DNA of 64,000 bases, taken from assembly GCA_903813345.2 (NCBI GenBank), contig CAIIXF020000011.1:17217754-17281753 (forward strand), read 5' to 3'. Position 1 is the stretch's first letter; every line of letters begins with the position of its first letter. The translations under genes and the position numbers were made by a program. This document shows, piece after piece, positions 12,300 to 24,310 of the stretch. The notes under the pieces are model-generated. The model ran no database searches. It was given only the letters and a program-made list of their open reading frames with translations, and was not told the origin of the DNA. Source of the DNA: Owenia fusiformis (lineage: Eukaryota; Annelida; Polychaeta; Sabellida; Oweniidae).

Positions 12300-13330
12300 C
12301 CTCGCCCTCTGGCATCCCCACTCCACCTCCCCCTCTGGCAGACCCCCCCCCCCCCCCTAACACCCCCTTTGAAAGTGCCGTGAAAGCACCAAATAGCACC
12401 TTAAAATTGTAAAATTTTCTTGGGAAATAGGCACTTTTAGGCACAGACACTTTTAAAGTGCCCAAACTTCATCGAATAGCACCTTGATATTGTAAATTTT
12501 GATATGGTGGACAAACACTTGCTCCCCCTCTGGCAACCCAGCCCCATCTCCCCCTCTGGCACCCCCCCCCCCCCCCCTTGACACCCCCAAAATTTGAAAA
12601 AAATTGTGATTGTTTTTCAATGTTTTTATTGACTAATACACTTTAAAAGTGCCCAGAAGCACCAAATATCATCTTTAAATTGTGAAATTTTCGAGGAGAG
12701 TTCGCCACCCCTCACATCCCCCCAAAAACAAAAGAAAATATTCTGAATTTCATGATGTATTGTCTCAGACATTTTTTAAGTGCCCAGACATCATCAAATA
12801 GCACCTTGATATGGTCAATGTTTCTGGGGGACAACCCCTTGCTCCCCTACTGGCATCCCACCCCACTTCACCCTCTCATCCTCTTTGACACCCCCAAAAG
12901 AATTTGAAAAAAATTCACATTTTTCTTATTGACTCATAACGCACAGGCGCACCAGATGGTTGCAAAATCGCTCCAAATACAACCAAATGCTCGGTTTTTA
13001 TTCACTCAACTCCTATTCCTGTGGTGGTGGCGTACTACTTGCAAACTAATTAGACTTTGAAAGTGCCCAGAAAGCACCAAATAGCATCTCAAAACTGTAA
13101 AATTTTCTAGGGGGAGTGGACCACTCCACACGACCCCCACAAAACAATTGGAACGTTTGGAAGTTGCATTTGTTAATTCCAAACCAATATAGAGAGTAAC
13201 AGAGCCCCCCCCCCCCCCCATCTGACTTATGCGATTTGATTTACGCGGCAAAAAAATTGACAATTTTATATTCTCTTTGACAGTAAGCTAAAAACCGCAC
13301 CCCCCCCCCCCCCCCCCCCCCCCTTGGAGA
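12300..13330 (+). repeat. Degenerate C-rich tandem array with long poly-C runs
   Basis: Units of roughly 220-320 bp combine CCCTCTGGCA-plus-poly-C, a GACACCCCCAAAA block, an AAGTGCCCAGAAGCACCAAA block and a GTAAAATTTTC block. Pure C runs of 13 or more occur near 12342, 12561 and 13206, with 24 at 13300-13323. No coding is supported; the short frames here are low-complexity. Confidence 0.75.
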
Positions 13331-13339
13331 AAAGTGTCT

Positions 13340-13560
13340 TACGGGCCTGAGACACGTGGCGTCATTGATCAGTTGATATAACGTAGCCATGATATAAAAG
13401 TATGTAATACAACAGTTATGTCCGTATCATTGAATATATGCCTTCGGTCTGTCGTAATATAACCCTCGCAAGCTCGGGCTATATTGGTGACAGACCTTAG
13501 GCATATATTCAATGATGGGGACATAACTGCTAAGAAAATGATGCCACCTACTGTGTAATT
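13340..13560. repeat. Palindromic hairpin element (copy 1 of 2)
   Basis: Arms 13412-13460 and 13480-13530 are inverted (CAGTTATGTCC, TGAATATATGCC) around the loop ATAACCCTCGCAAGCTCGGG. Flanking sequence and arms match the palindrome at 62360-62580, so the two are one family. Confidence 0.75.
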
Positions 13561-13860
13561 ATGTAAACCATAAATGTATTATTTAATTAAAAAAAGAATA
13601 AATTGAAATTGAATTGAATTGAATTCGAATTCTGGTCTAGAAAATCACGATTCCGTGGCCTCTCAAGAATGTTGGGATTTTCAAGATGGCACCATGTTCA
13701 AAACTAGCGAAACGTCCTACAGGTCATATTATATTTTTGGTCCCCATGTAGGTCGCAGATGTAGATCGCAGAGATTCCCAAGACATCCCATCCCAAGACA
13801 ACTCATCCCAGTACATCTCATCCCAAGACAACTCATCCCAAAGACAACGCTTCCCAACTT
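13560..13860 (+). repeat. LINE-like A/T tail and 16-17-bp minisatellite
   Basis: 13585-13625 ends in (AATTG)n, typical of some non-LTR retrotransposon 3' tails. 13775-13860 is a minisatellite of CATCCCAAGACAACT-like units. The open frame through it is repetitive and not taken as a gene. Confidence 0.5.
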
Positions 13861-14149
13861 GAAATATAACATAATTTAAAAAGCCACGTAAGATATGGCA
13901 AGTACTTTTCTAAGGGCCATATCTTTAATTCGAAGAATACTTTAACCACAAAAACAAATGGTTCTGTTGCATGGATGATAATCAAGTTGATTAGATTATC
14001 TCTTAGGCTGTCCCACCCATCCTCGCCAATTTTACCTAATTCTGAAAAATGCAGGCCTTTTTAATAATAGTGCAAAGTTGTATTGAACTTTTAGACATAA
14101 TTTAAACTGTAAAGGGGAAAAGTTAATTGTGAACCTACCTTTTGGTAAT

Positions 14150-15878
14150 ATTTTCGTTCCCCCATTGAAATACGTGTTAAAGCCTCTTAACCTTTGAATT
14201 TTTATTTAGTTAACCTGCGAAGAAAAAAACTTATACTATTGATGGAAACGTACAGGGTGTTCAAAAAAAACGCAACCCGAAGAAATCGCTATATCTTGGA
14301 AAATACTTGTTCAATTATGTTCATATTTTCAGGAAATAAAGAAGAGACTGTGTATGTACAGTTCCTGTAAATGGTTAGTTGTTAAACATGATGCCTTGGA
14401 CACCTGATCAAAAGACAGTTGTACTAGGAAAATACAAAAAACGCAGTCAGGGGTGACTGCAACCGCAAAAAAATTAAATAACTTCCTAACCATAGTGTTT
14501 TGGCTCTTCAAATTTGGCACAAATCATCTTCATTCACTGTATGGTAAATCTGTAGAGTGAAATCAAAATCATTTCAGGGACTTTACAGTGATGGTTGAAA
14601 TGCTTTCAAATCACAGTCAAACACCCTGGTTCGGGGAGACTTTAGGAGCCACTTTGACCATGACTGTAAAGTCCCTGGAGTGATTTTGATGAAACTCCAC
14701 AAATTCACCACACATTAAATAAGGATAATTTGTGCCAAATCTGAAGTGCCAAAACACTATGGTGAGAAAGTTATTTGGTTTTATTACTGTGGCAGTCACC
14801 TCTGACTTGAGCAGGTGTCCAAGGCATTATGTTTTACAACTTACTGACAACAGGAGCTATACATACACAGTCTCTTCTTTCTTTTCCTGAAAAAATGAAC
14901 ATATTTGATTTATTATTTTCAAAGATATAGTGATTTTCCATTCACGTTTTTCGTATTTTGCTAGTACAACTGTCTTTTGAGCAGGTGTCCAAGCTATCAT
15001 GTTTTACAACTAACTAACAACAGGGGCTAGACATACATAGTCTCCTCTTTCTTTCCTGAAAATATGAACATAATTGGATCAGTATTTTCCAAGATATAGC
15101 GATTTCTTTGGGTTGCGTTTTTTTAACACCCTGTAGTTTGAATTCATTTCAATACCTCCAAATTTTCTCAAATGTCCTCAGTTACAAAAGGTCGAAAATT
15201 GATGATAAATTCGATGAATTTTTGAAAATCGACATTCCCATGTTAACCAATGGGAAATGGTAGGTTTGCCACAAGTCATATGACAGAATATCCATCACTC
15301 CGAGTCCTTGCAAAAATACAAGTAATGCAGACAATGGAATTTGCTAAATTTATTTAACAAAAAATGATACCTTTCTTCAGGGTCAACAAAGTTATGGGTC
15401 TTTAAAGTCAAAATTATTTTTCAGAAAACCTCTCTCATTGAAATAACACAGGAGGCGAAAAATGATTTTCAAAAATGACTTCGAAGCTATGTAACTTTAG
15501 TATTCATCAAGTAGGTTAAACACTTGGTGAAAAAAAAGCAGGACAATGCATTTTCTATATAGAACTATTTTTTCCTGAATCTTTTACTGAATAGATATCC
15601 TGACCTTTCATTTGCCCCGAACCCACCATTTCCCATTGGTTTACATGGGAATGACGATTTTCAAAAATTAATCAAAATCATAAATTTTCGACCTACTGTA
15701 ATCGAGGAAAAAATTGGGAAAATTCGGAGGTATTGGAAACAAAGTCAAATTAAGTTTCCATTGATATTATAAGTTATTTCATCGCAGGTTAAGTAAATAA
15801 AAATTCAAACGTAAAAAAGCTTTAACACGTAGTTTAATGGGGCAGCTAAGGTTGCCAAACTTATGGAGGGGAGTGTAT
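14150..15878. mobile_element. Second ACTCCCC-type TIR element, split by a nested insertion
   Basis: Sequence outside 14253-15133 matches the 4399-5028 element: ACGTGTTAAAGCCTCTT on the left, TGGGAAATGGTGGGTT-type blocks in the middle, and TTGCCAAACTTATGGAGGGG ending 15878 on the right. The left terminus is eroded. Confidence 0.7.
14253..15133. mobile_element. Nested mariner-like MITE, 881 bp (CAGGGTGTTC)
   Basis: Left end CAGGGTGTTCAAAAAAAACG then CAACCCGAAGAAATCGCTAT; right end is the inverted complement ending ACACCCTG. TA flanks at 14251-14252 and 15134-15135. It interrupts an older TIR element. The interior has further inverted and direct sub-repeats (GAGCAGGTGTCCAAGGCA twice) but no recognisable protein. 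Confidence 0.85.
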
Positions 15879-15879
15879 A

Positions 15880-16735
15880 TCATCAGGGACTACTATCATC
15901 AGTACCAATTGAGAGTATTCGTGTAGCGTTTATTGTGCGCCATGACAGATAAAATATTACATTCTTTGAAAAAATGATTTTGAATATTCTACTGTTCAGT
16001 AACTAACTGTAAGTTCATAAGGTGAACACTCCTCTATATATTATAAAATGAAATACAAAATAAAATCTTTTCAAAAAAAATATGCCATCTCAAGTGTTTG
16101 GGAATCGCATGTTTTAGAATTTGACATATATCTTTGAATCAGAGACATATAAAGGTCTCTGTTTGAATGAACTCTATTAAAGTCTATCTCAATGAATGAG
16201 GATTTCTCAGTCAAATAGCTCGTTTTAATAATACTGTATGTTAGTATGTGAGGATTTGCATAAAGTTAGCCCAATATATGTTTAAGGTTGAGTAAATAGT
16301 GCAGAGACCCATCCAACGATCGTGGACCTGGTGTCAAAATATATCGAAGTTAGGATAATTTATCAAATCTAACATTTATTTCATTACCTACAAAGAAAAC
16401 CCCCTATCGTACCTAGTTTCTGCCAATTCACAATCACTAATCATCACCCAGGGAATCTTCTCCCAAAACCATTAAACATCGACAGGAAAAATGCTCACGT
16501 ACCTTTTAACGATTTCCCGGTGATGTTGTCATTGGATTCCAGCCCCGTTTTCACCTAACGTTCCATCCAACATTCTGTTTTTTATACTCCATGCGCGTGT
16601 CAAGAAGACCTTGAATATGGGTAGATTTGAGGTGTTTAAGTCTTCGATTTTTTTATTTTTCTTCGTCAGTGGGCCAGGCTTACTGCAAGAGTCGATCGAT
16701 GATATGACCGTCGATGGCATGGTTGGCTTACCCGC
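15880..16735. other. Intergenic, no gene recognised
   Basis: AT-rich sequence with no exon-like frame or clear repeat pair visible. Short open frames do not match any family I know. Confidence 0.4.
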
Positions 16736-18430
16736 CCAATGTATGCACGCGTTGTTTATGGGTGTGTAGGCATTAATTACGCTCGTGCAGATGTAAAATT
16801 AAGCCCGTGCAGACTTCAAACAACGCGTGTGAAGGCGTAAATTATGCCATTGAACTTAGAAGTAAATTCTACGGGCATTCAAACAACTTTAAATCGTAAA
16901 TTTTTGTATGTTATTAACTTGCACAAGGATCTTGGAGTTGCACTTTTAACTAGAATGCATTTTATCATTATGTAAGCAAGAAGCTGATTGATTCATAATT
17001 TACGGTGCTAAAATAATCTAGACGGGCGAATAGATGTTTCTCAACGCGTGTAATGTCTTTACGTCCGCTATTGAACATATTTTAACGCCATTAGTTTACG
17101 CCTGTATTTGTTTAACGCGTATAAAATTCACTTCTTAACTTAACGGGCGTAATTAACGCCTACACTGGCGTAAATTTCATCTGCAATGGCGTAATTTTAC
17201 GTCTGCGCGGTTGTAATTAACGCCTACACACCCGTAAACAACGCGTGCATACGGTAGGTTGGCTTCTTAACTTAACGGGCGTAATTAACGCCTACACGGG
17301 CGTAAATTTCATCTGCAATGGCGTAATTTTACGTCTGCGCGGGTGTAATTAACGCCTACACACCCGTAAACAACGCGTGCATACGGTAGAATGGCAAACT
17401 ACAGACAACCGCGGTTATACTGTAAACATGCTCACATGTGGTCTTATCTTATCCCAGCTGCAGTAAGAATCTTAATGGCGGAGATTCAGAAATGTTCAAA
17501 AAACAAAATGCGGGACGTCCATCCTTCAAATTGCTTATTTAGAAGTCTATTTGCAAGTCTGATTGGTGGTATTCGTCGACAAGTGCATATATTTAAAAAA
17601 AATAGGTATGGCGAAGAAGACATTAGACCGAACCTTGCACTAATAGCTCGGGAAAGGTAAAATAACTCCCAAATTTCTTCTTTAGTCTTTATTGAACCTT
17701 GACTCTTGATTTGGATTTCATTTCACAAATGTTGTTTTAAAATGTATTGTTTTAAAATGTACTTTTAACTAGAATGCATTTTATCATTATGTAAGCAAGA
17801 AGCTGATTGATTCATAATTTACGGTGCTAAAATAATCTAGACGGGCGAATAGATGTTTCTCAACGCGTGTAATGTCTTTACGTCCGCTATTGAACATATT
17901 TTAACGCCATTAGTTTACGCCTGTATTTGTTTAACGCGTATAAAATTCACTTCTTAACTTAACGGGCGTAATTAACGCCTACACGGGCGTAAATTTCATC
18001 TGCAATGGCGTAATTTTACGTCTGCGCGGGTGTAATTAACGCCTACACACCCGTAAACAACGCGTGCATACGGTAGGTTGGCAAACTACAGACAACCGCG
18101 GTTATACTGTAAACATGCTCACATGTGGTCTTATCTTATCCCAGCCGCAGTAAGAATCTTAATGGCGGAGATTCAGAAATGTTCAAAAAACAAAATGCGG
18201 GACGTCCATCCTTCAAATTGCTTATTTAGAAGTCTATTTGCAAGTCTGATTGGTGGTATTCGTCGACAAGTGCATATATTTAAAAAAAATAGGTATGGCG
18301 AAGAAGACATTAGACCGAACCTTGCACTAATAGCTCGGGAAAGGTAAAATAACTCCCAAATTTCTTCTTTAGTCTTTATTGAACCTTGACTCTTGATTTG
18401 GATTTCATTTCACAAATGTTGTTTTAAAAT
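16735..18430 (+). repeat. Inverted-repeat element plus ~690/817-bp tandem duplication
   Basis: TATGCACGCGTTGTTTATGG at the left is inverted at CAACGCGTGCATAC near 17240, 17370 and 18060, with stacked GGCGTAATTAACGCC motifs. The block from about 16943 recurs from about 17760. The 89-codon frame at 17391-17660 recurs with an identical translation at 18078-18347, but copy 1 starts with ATG and copy 2 has TTG. A 130-bp partial copy is inserted at about 17262-17390. The duplicated frame matches no family I recognise and is probably not a gene. Confidence 0.75.
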
Positions 18431-18860
18431 GTATGATATTGCTAGATTTCAGGGTATCTATTCAGCAAAGGATTCACCAAAAACTATTATAATATAGAAA
18501 ATCAAATTGTTTGAATTTTTCAAATTCAATTGTATTTTACGAACACAAAAAGGGGGTATCGGAAATGATGTAATTTTATTTTTTCCACCCCTAAAAACAA
18601 TTAGGCTAATCGGGAATTGACGGTTACCAAACTTTTGGAAAAAGTGTAAATTGTATTTATGAAGATTCTGAAGAATACAGAAATGGTTTTATATGAGGAA
18701 CCCCGATGAAGGGGGAGATTTGTGGAAAAAATAGAACCTACGGTCACCAAATCCTAGCTACGCCACTGCCACACCGGAATAGCCTGACTACGGAACGTCG
18801 ATAGGGAATGGAATGTTTTCAAAAATATTAAGTACAGGTTATTTTTATTTTCAATTCAAT

Positions 18861-19493
18861 GAAAGAAAGTATGCCCCCCCAGGCAGATATACACCAATAT
18901 CCCTATAGTATATATCATATATCATTTTAAAGCTTGTCCAAAGTTACATTGATTTGCCAAGTATCATGGTTCAACTCCCAAACAGGAAAAAGTTATACAC
19001 ACATTTTAAAATGTAGTGTTTTACCAAAATTAAAGTTTAGTTTCACACAAAATTAATAGTGTCGTGTCTCCCTTGGCCATGTTAACAGCAGCAATTCTTT
19101 TCAGATATGACCTTAAATACACTGCAAATAGGGGTATGGCATTTAATAGTCCTCATAAAACCTTTTAAAGGCATTTTAGAAAAGTTTCCTTGGAATTTCT
19201 GCCCTTACCGACCTCTTTTTACAACTCAATATCCATCCTCTCTTTCACTATAGCCCCCATACTTTTGGTCACATTCAGGCTAGCGGTGTTTCCAGGATAC
19301 TGATTTTAACTTTAATTTTGGCCATACACTAAGATTTGAAATGCCTGTAACTTTTTCCCATTTGTAAGTTGAACGATGGTACTTGGCAAATCAATGTAAC
19401 TTTGGATAAGCTTTAAAATGATATATGACACATACTATGGGAACATTGGTGTATGTCTGTCTAGGGTGGGCCCCATACTTTCGGGACACCCTG
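18861..19493. mobile_element. Mariner-like MITE, left end deleted
   Basis: Right end GGGCCCCATACTTTCGGGAC then ACCCTG, followed by TA at 19494-19495; the body matches 2565-3095. It sits in a copy of the 11085-11200 repeat. The uninterrupted copy reads ATGTATACACACCGG where this one resumes TACACACTGG, so the target was TA. About 25 bp spanning the left junction are deleted. Confidence 0.8.
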
Positions 19494-19879
19494 TACACAC
19501 TGGTATAGCCTGAAAACGGTAAACTCAGATACCGTTGTCACAAATGGCGGACATAACCCAGGTTATCCAGGTTATCCAGTCATGTCAAAACAATTAAACC
19601 TACTTTCTATTGAGTAAACCCCAGTTTTCATTCAATTGCCAATTACCAGATTATACCTGAGTGTCATTATTTTCGTCACACTGTACTATAACGTACTGTA
19701 GTGTATAATGACCTCTAATTTTACTGTGTTATTAACACGTTGAATTTCCAGTGTTCATTATAAGGCCATGTTATCAAGATTTTTCATGTCATCAATGTTC
19801 TATTTTTCTTTGTTTCTGTCAAATATTTGCCTCTCAGAAAACTTCTCTTATATTGTCTCATAGTTATATTTAATAGCCC

Positions 19880-20265
19880 CTTGCTCTGGCATATATCTCT
19901 GTATCTCTAGGCTCTCAGGGCCTTTTATTCATTACCCCTCATGGTTTATATTTTTTGCCCCCTGCTTGCGCATATATTTTCAGGCCCTTTGAGCCTTTTA
20001 TTTTAGCCCCTTGCTCGGGCATTTATATCTAGGCCCTCAAAGCCTTTTATTTTAGCCCCTTGCTCGGGCATTATATCTAGGCCCTCAAAGCCTTTTATTT
20101 TTAGCCCCTTGCTCGGGCATTTATATCTCTAGGCCCTCAAAGCCTTTTAATCTCTAGGCCCTCAAAGCCTTTTATTTTAGCCCCTTGCTCGGGCATTATA
20201 TCTCTAGGCCCTCAAAGTCTTTTATTTTAGCCCTTTGCTCGGGCGCCCCTTGCTCGGGCATGCAA
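19880..20265 (+). repeat. ~50-bp minisatellite
   Basis: Units carry TTTTAGCCCCTTGCTCGGGC, an ATTTATATCTCTAGG block and CCCTCAAAGCC. About seven copies with small indels; some units are split or doubled. No gene. Confidence 0.85.
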
Positions 20266-20395
20266 ATCAAAATATGCTTACCACTGCTGAATGTACGTCT
20301 GGCCACTTCGAATTCCCTATTTAGAATAAACATTCACTCTACTCAATAATATAGATGTCACTTAGGAAACTGAAAATACCCATTTGTCCCAAGTA

Positions 20396-21099
20396 CAGGT
20401 GACCCCAAAAACGTCACCCCTTAATTTGGGAATAACTATATCTCCGTTTTAAAGGACTTTTCATGATTTTTTGTGTAGATAGAGAGTTAAATGCATAAAT
20501 CATTGGAATTTACCCAATAAACAGTCAGTGCATCATATTTGACGAGATTGTTGAATTGTTTAAAGGGTAGATTTTACATTCTATTCAATTTTCAATTCAA
20601 TCCAATTTCAAAATAATTTATTTCAATTTTCATTACAAAAATTACAACATTATACAGGCTATGACACCCCAGGGGGTGTATAACTGCCCATAAATAAATT
20701 TACAATCAACATGATAAACTGTGAACATTTAAAGTGGTACATAGGTCAATACAATAATATAATATGAATACAATGTACAAATACAATAATATGAGACAAT
20801 AAAGAAATGAAATAAATGTTTTGGTTATTCTGTACTCAGGAGGTCAATTCAAACGAGATGATAATGTGTATGAAAGCAATCCAGAAATGGCTCAAATGAT
20901 GGCCAAGACAGAAATCTCAATTTCAGAAAATTGCATTTTCAACATTTTTGGACAATATCACTAGACCATATATGTACCTGGATGGAAAATGTGATCATTT
21001 TAAAAATTGGAATTTAAACAGTCTATATACGCAGATAAATTAAAAAATCATGTTTGAGTTTATACTAAAATGAGAGGGTAATTTGTCTGGGTCAACCTG
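20396..21099. mobile_element. Diverged TA-flanked element with LINE-like insertion
   Basis: CAGGTGACCC at the left and GGGTCAACCTG at the right, both flanked by TA, resemble diverged mariner-type ends. Inside, about 20577-20835 looks like a minus-strand LINE 3' end: read on the minus strand it ends in A/T-rich sequence and TTGAAATTGGATTGAATTG. Confidence 0.5.
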
Positions 21100-21546
21100 T
21101 ATATGGAGGTGTACACGTGAATAAGGGAGCACGCGCGTTACTCTTTTGAGAAATCTTGGCTATGGCCTAAGTATAGCATTCACATCACAAAATAAATCGA
21201 AGTGATGGATAATAAATGCTATACCTATTCAAATGCTTGTGTTTATAAATGATACATACATGTGTGGTTTTTATAATAACTAATTTCAAAATGTTTCTAT
21301 TATTTGATATTTGCTCCTGGGGACTAATCAGCTCCGGGCAAGATTTTTTTGTTTAGAATAAAACAAAACGAAGGCGCACAGATTTGAAAGAAAATGTGTC
21401 TTCATCAGTAGCAAGACAATAAGTAGTTGTTTTTATGTTAAAATAAAAAATAATAACAAATTTTATGTTAAATTGATTGAACAAATGTATTTATAATTAT
21501 GGGAAAAATTTTCAGTTGCTTGAAAAAGATTTAAAGAGTAAATAGA

Positions 21547-22183
21547 ATTATTATATCATTGCTAGAATTTGTGTCCTTTGATTGGCTGATTCAGTACCAT
21601 GTGATCAAAAATACCAAAGCGTATTTCACAGCTCCCTTAATTTTTGAATTATAAAAGACGTATTGCCCGGCGTATTGCCCGCCCGGGAATTCTGAATCGT
21701 CCTGTTTCGTCCAGTACAGTTGTGACGTGCATCAAAATGGCAGACGGAAAAAGATTTAAAAGTCTGAATTCCGATATAAAGAACGACATATTGAGGGATG
21801 TGCATTCTAAAAACACCATTAAATCAACGGAAAAGTCTTGGAACATTTTCAAGTGTTATGTGGACGAAAAAGATATCGAAATAGACGTTAAATCTATCAA
21901 TAAAATCGTTCTGGATGGAATTTTAGAGGATTTTATTCTTGAACTGCGAACGAAGGATGGGTAATAGACTATTACAAGAGTGTCAGTCTGCAAAGTATTC
22001 GTCATGGACTCAATAGGCACATACAAAGTCTACGCATAAATATCATCAACGACTCTGAATTCACCAGATCAAAGTCAAGACAGCTAATTATGTTGCTATG
22101 AGAAATCATTTGAAATCATTGGGAAAAGGAGAAACAAAACACTACCAACCAAAATTAGCGCATGTCTAGCAATGATATAATAA
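21547..22183. repeat. ~19-bp inverted repeat bracketing the recombinase remnant
   Basis: TTATTATATCATTGCTAGA at about 21547-21566 is matched by its inverted complement at about 22165-22183. The pair encloses the DUF3504 fragment and a CCAAT-box-like GATTGGCTGATTC near 21580. Confidence 0.6.
21644..22100 (+). pseudogene. DUF3504/Crypton-like tyrosine recombinase, N-terminal remnant
   Basis: The frame from the ATG at 21737 reads MADGKRFKSLNSDI, then NTIKSTEKSWNIFKCYV and LDGILEDFILELRTKDG before a stop at 21962. Near 21970 another frame continues YYKSVSLQSIRHGLNRHI. Together these follow the N-terminal core-binding pattern of DUF3504 (KIAA1958/QRICH1-like, Crypton-related) recombinases: a FxxYL-type helix, ELRxxDG, then YxxxSLxxIRxGLNRxI. 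A frameshift at about 21960 breaks it, and no catalytic C-terminal domain (R..HxxR..Y) follows. It is therefore a decayed fragment. Confidence 0.65.
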
Positions 22184-22186
22184 AAC

Positions 22187-22337
22187 AAATATTTCATTCT
22201 ATGTTCGGGCAATACCTGTTGCACTTTCAATGATTTTTGCAACATGTATTACCCTCGCCCTTCGGGCTGCGGGCAATACATGCTGCAAAAATCATTGAAA
22301 GATGAACAGGTATTGCCCTCCATAGAATGAAATATTT
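22187..22337. repeat. Palindromic hairpin with CCCTCGCCCTTCGGGC loop
   Basis: Arms read AAATATTTCATTCTATG, GGGCAATACCTGTT and TCAATGATTTTTGCA on both sides in inverted order. The centre is CCCTCGCCCTTCGGGCTGCG. It starts four bases after the inverted repeat that encloses the recombinase remnant. Confidence 0.85.
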
Positions 22338-22439
22338 GCTTAATATTGCAAAACTAAATCAATTTGTTAGTATTAAGTTGTGCGAATTTATTTTTATTTC
22401 TTTGCATAATGTCATGATGATCCAGTGTCTTCTCAAAAT

Positions 22440-24180
22440 TATACAATTCCAACCCTTGCCTAAGGTTGCCAAACTTTTGGAGAGAATTGCACTACTTCAT
22501 TATGTTTTTATTTACTGGTCATATAAATTGAATTTAATGTTTCTGGTTTTCCACAAATATTTTTTTGGGAAACCCTGACCACCGAACCCCCGGTCCCTAC
22601 GGCTATGTGGATTGGAATGCACATAGTAAGTTTTTAACTCCATATTTGGATTGAATTCTGAAGTCACTCCATCCATACTTCACTGCTGGGGAACCAGAAC
22701 TGGAAATTCTAAAGATGGATTTGTATCTGTAAGAAGATGAAGAACTGAAAAATTGTCTTTCTTCTTGATTAACCAAGATACAGATCATAAAATTAATTAC
22801 TATTTTCTCATACACATCCAGATTGTTGATTCTGTAAACTTTGGCTTTGGCAAAAAGACAATACTACAATTGTCAATGTTATGGCTAATTCATAATTTAC
22901 TGCATCCTTTTCAACAATAAACAAATCAGAAGGCCCTGTGCTCACATAGTGTAGAACCTTTAGAGGAATGTTTATCCTGACTTTCAACCAAAATATTGAT
23001 TTGTAGTCTCGAACCTTGAGAAACTTCGATAGCACAATTTGCGACCAAGTTTGATGACCTCGAGACCTTAAAATTTTACTTTTTCTGAGCTCAGTTGGTC
23101 TTTTGTGATTAGGCTGACCAAAATTTGGATCCAAAATTCAATTTGAACGTCACTGAAGGTCAAGGTAGAATCTCAAAACTAAGGTCAGATTTGAACTGGG
23201 AACTTGTAGATGATTTTTTGAAAGACTGGGTCCGAATTGAAGCATGTTAGAAAATTTAATGTGAACATATATGAACAAATTGTAGAGAATACTTAAACCT
23301 ACATGTACAATTTAATTCATCACAAGAAATAATGAAGTATGAGGACAATCTTTGCAAAAAATGTCAATCGCAAAACCTGCCATTGGCTTTATACATGAGA
23401 AAGTTCCTGAAAATGAGCTGAAAAGTCCTTCTTTTTGTCAAATATTATCGCAAAGTGTAATTCACTATGTGGGCCAAAAACCATAGTGGAGATTTAACAA
23501 ATCTATGATGAATTGAAAGATAATTTTGATAAAAATCACATCTGGGCCTGTCACAATCTTGTTACAAAAACAGATGTCTGGGTTCCTCCAAAGTTGGATT
23601 TAAATTCTAATGCTACATGTATAAATTTGAGACTTTAAACTAAAAATAAATATTACTGCATTGTTGTAAAACCAAAATAAATACTAATGCTAATAGCTTA
23701 TTGTAATTTGTACTAATTCAAACATAATCTCATCACAAAATAAAAATAAATAGATAGTATTGTGAAAAACATAGTTCAAGTACAGTGTATCATATTCCTT
23801 GTTTCCTCACGTTATTTGTTCTTCCCAGATTTTTTTCGATCTGGGGGACAGAGTTAAAGTTCTAGACTATACCGATCAAAAATTATATAAGGTTAGTAAC
23901 AGAATAGTGTCTCAACAACTAATGTACAATTCTTGACTAGTTGCACGATCGCTGGATTATCAACCATATTAGATTTTTTCACTCTAAAATACCTCTGAAG
24001 CATTATTATTCCACCGATGAGAGAAAGAGATGAGAGGAGAGAAACTATCAAGAACTTCCAGGCATTGTAGAACTAGCAGTTGAGACAATATTCTATCATT
24101 CACTAAAATGACATTTGAAAAGTTTTTCACCAAACCTGCCCTAGCTTTTTCTGAATAATCAAAAATTTGGACAGACATTC
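22440..24180. other. Downstream of SLC35F, no gene recognised
   Basis: No exon is supported. Near 22455 a TTGCCAAACTTTTGGAGAGA remnant resembles the ACTCCCC-type element end. AAGGTCAAGGT-type sequence near 23160 resembles the array at 42.9-44.1 kb. The 108-codon minus-strand frame at 22808-23134 has no recognisable domain. Confidence 0.4.
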
Positions 24181-24182
24181 TG

Positions 24183-24310
24183 ATTTGTCACATCTTTACA
24201 TTGTACTTTGCCACATCTTTGTACTTTGTCATATCTTTGTACTTTGTCACATCATTGTACTTTGTCACATCTTTACATTGTACTTTACCACATCTTTGTA
24301 CTTTGTCTTA
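24183..24310 (+). repeat. 18-19-bp minisatellite at the SLC35F stop codon
   Basis: Repeated CACATCTTTGTACTTTGT units, some expanded with CATCTTTACATTGTACTTTG. The array begins in the presumed 3' UTR and runs up to the stop codon at 24308-24310. Confidence 0.75.

Noticed and set aside
12300-13130. CRISPR-like array
   Set aside because: Animal nuclear DNA; units are degenerate and have no regular short spacers.
13619-13879. 86-codon frame with PRQLIP repeats
   Set aside because: Encoded by a CATCCCAAGACAACT minisatellite next to a LINE-like tail.
17391-18347. Duplicated 89-codon open frame as a gene family
   Set aside because: No family resemblance, one copy lacks ATG, and the frame lies in a recent repeat duplication. 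Identity reflects the duplication, not selection.
22808-23134. 108-codon minus-strand frame
   Set aside because: No domain, no splice context matching SLC35F, and composition like the surrounding repeats.
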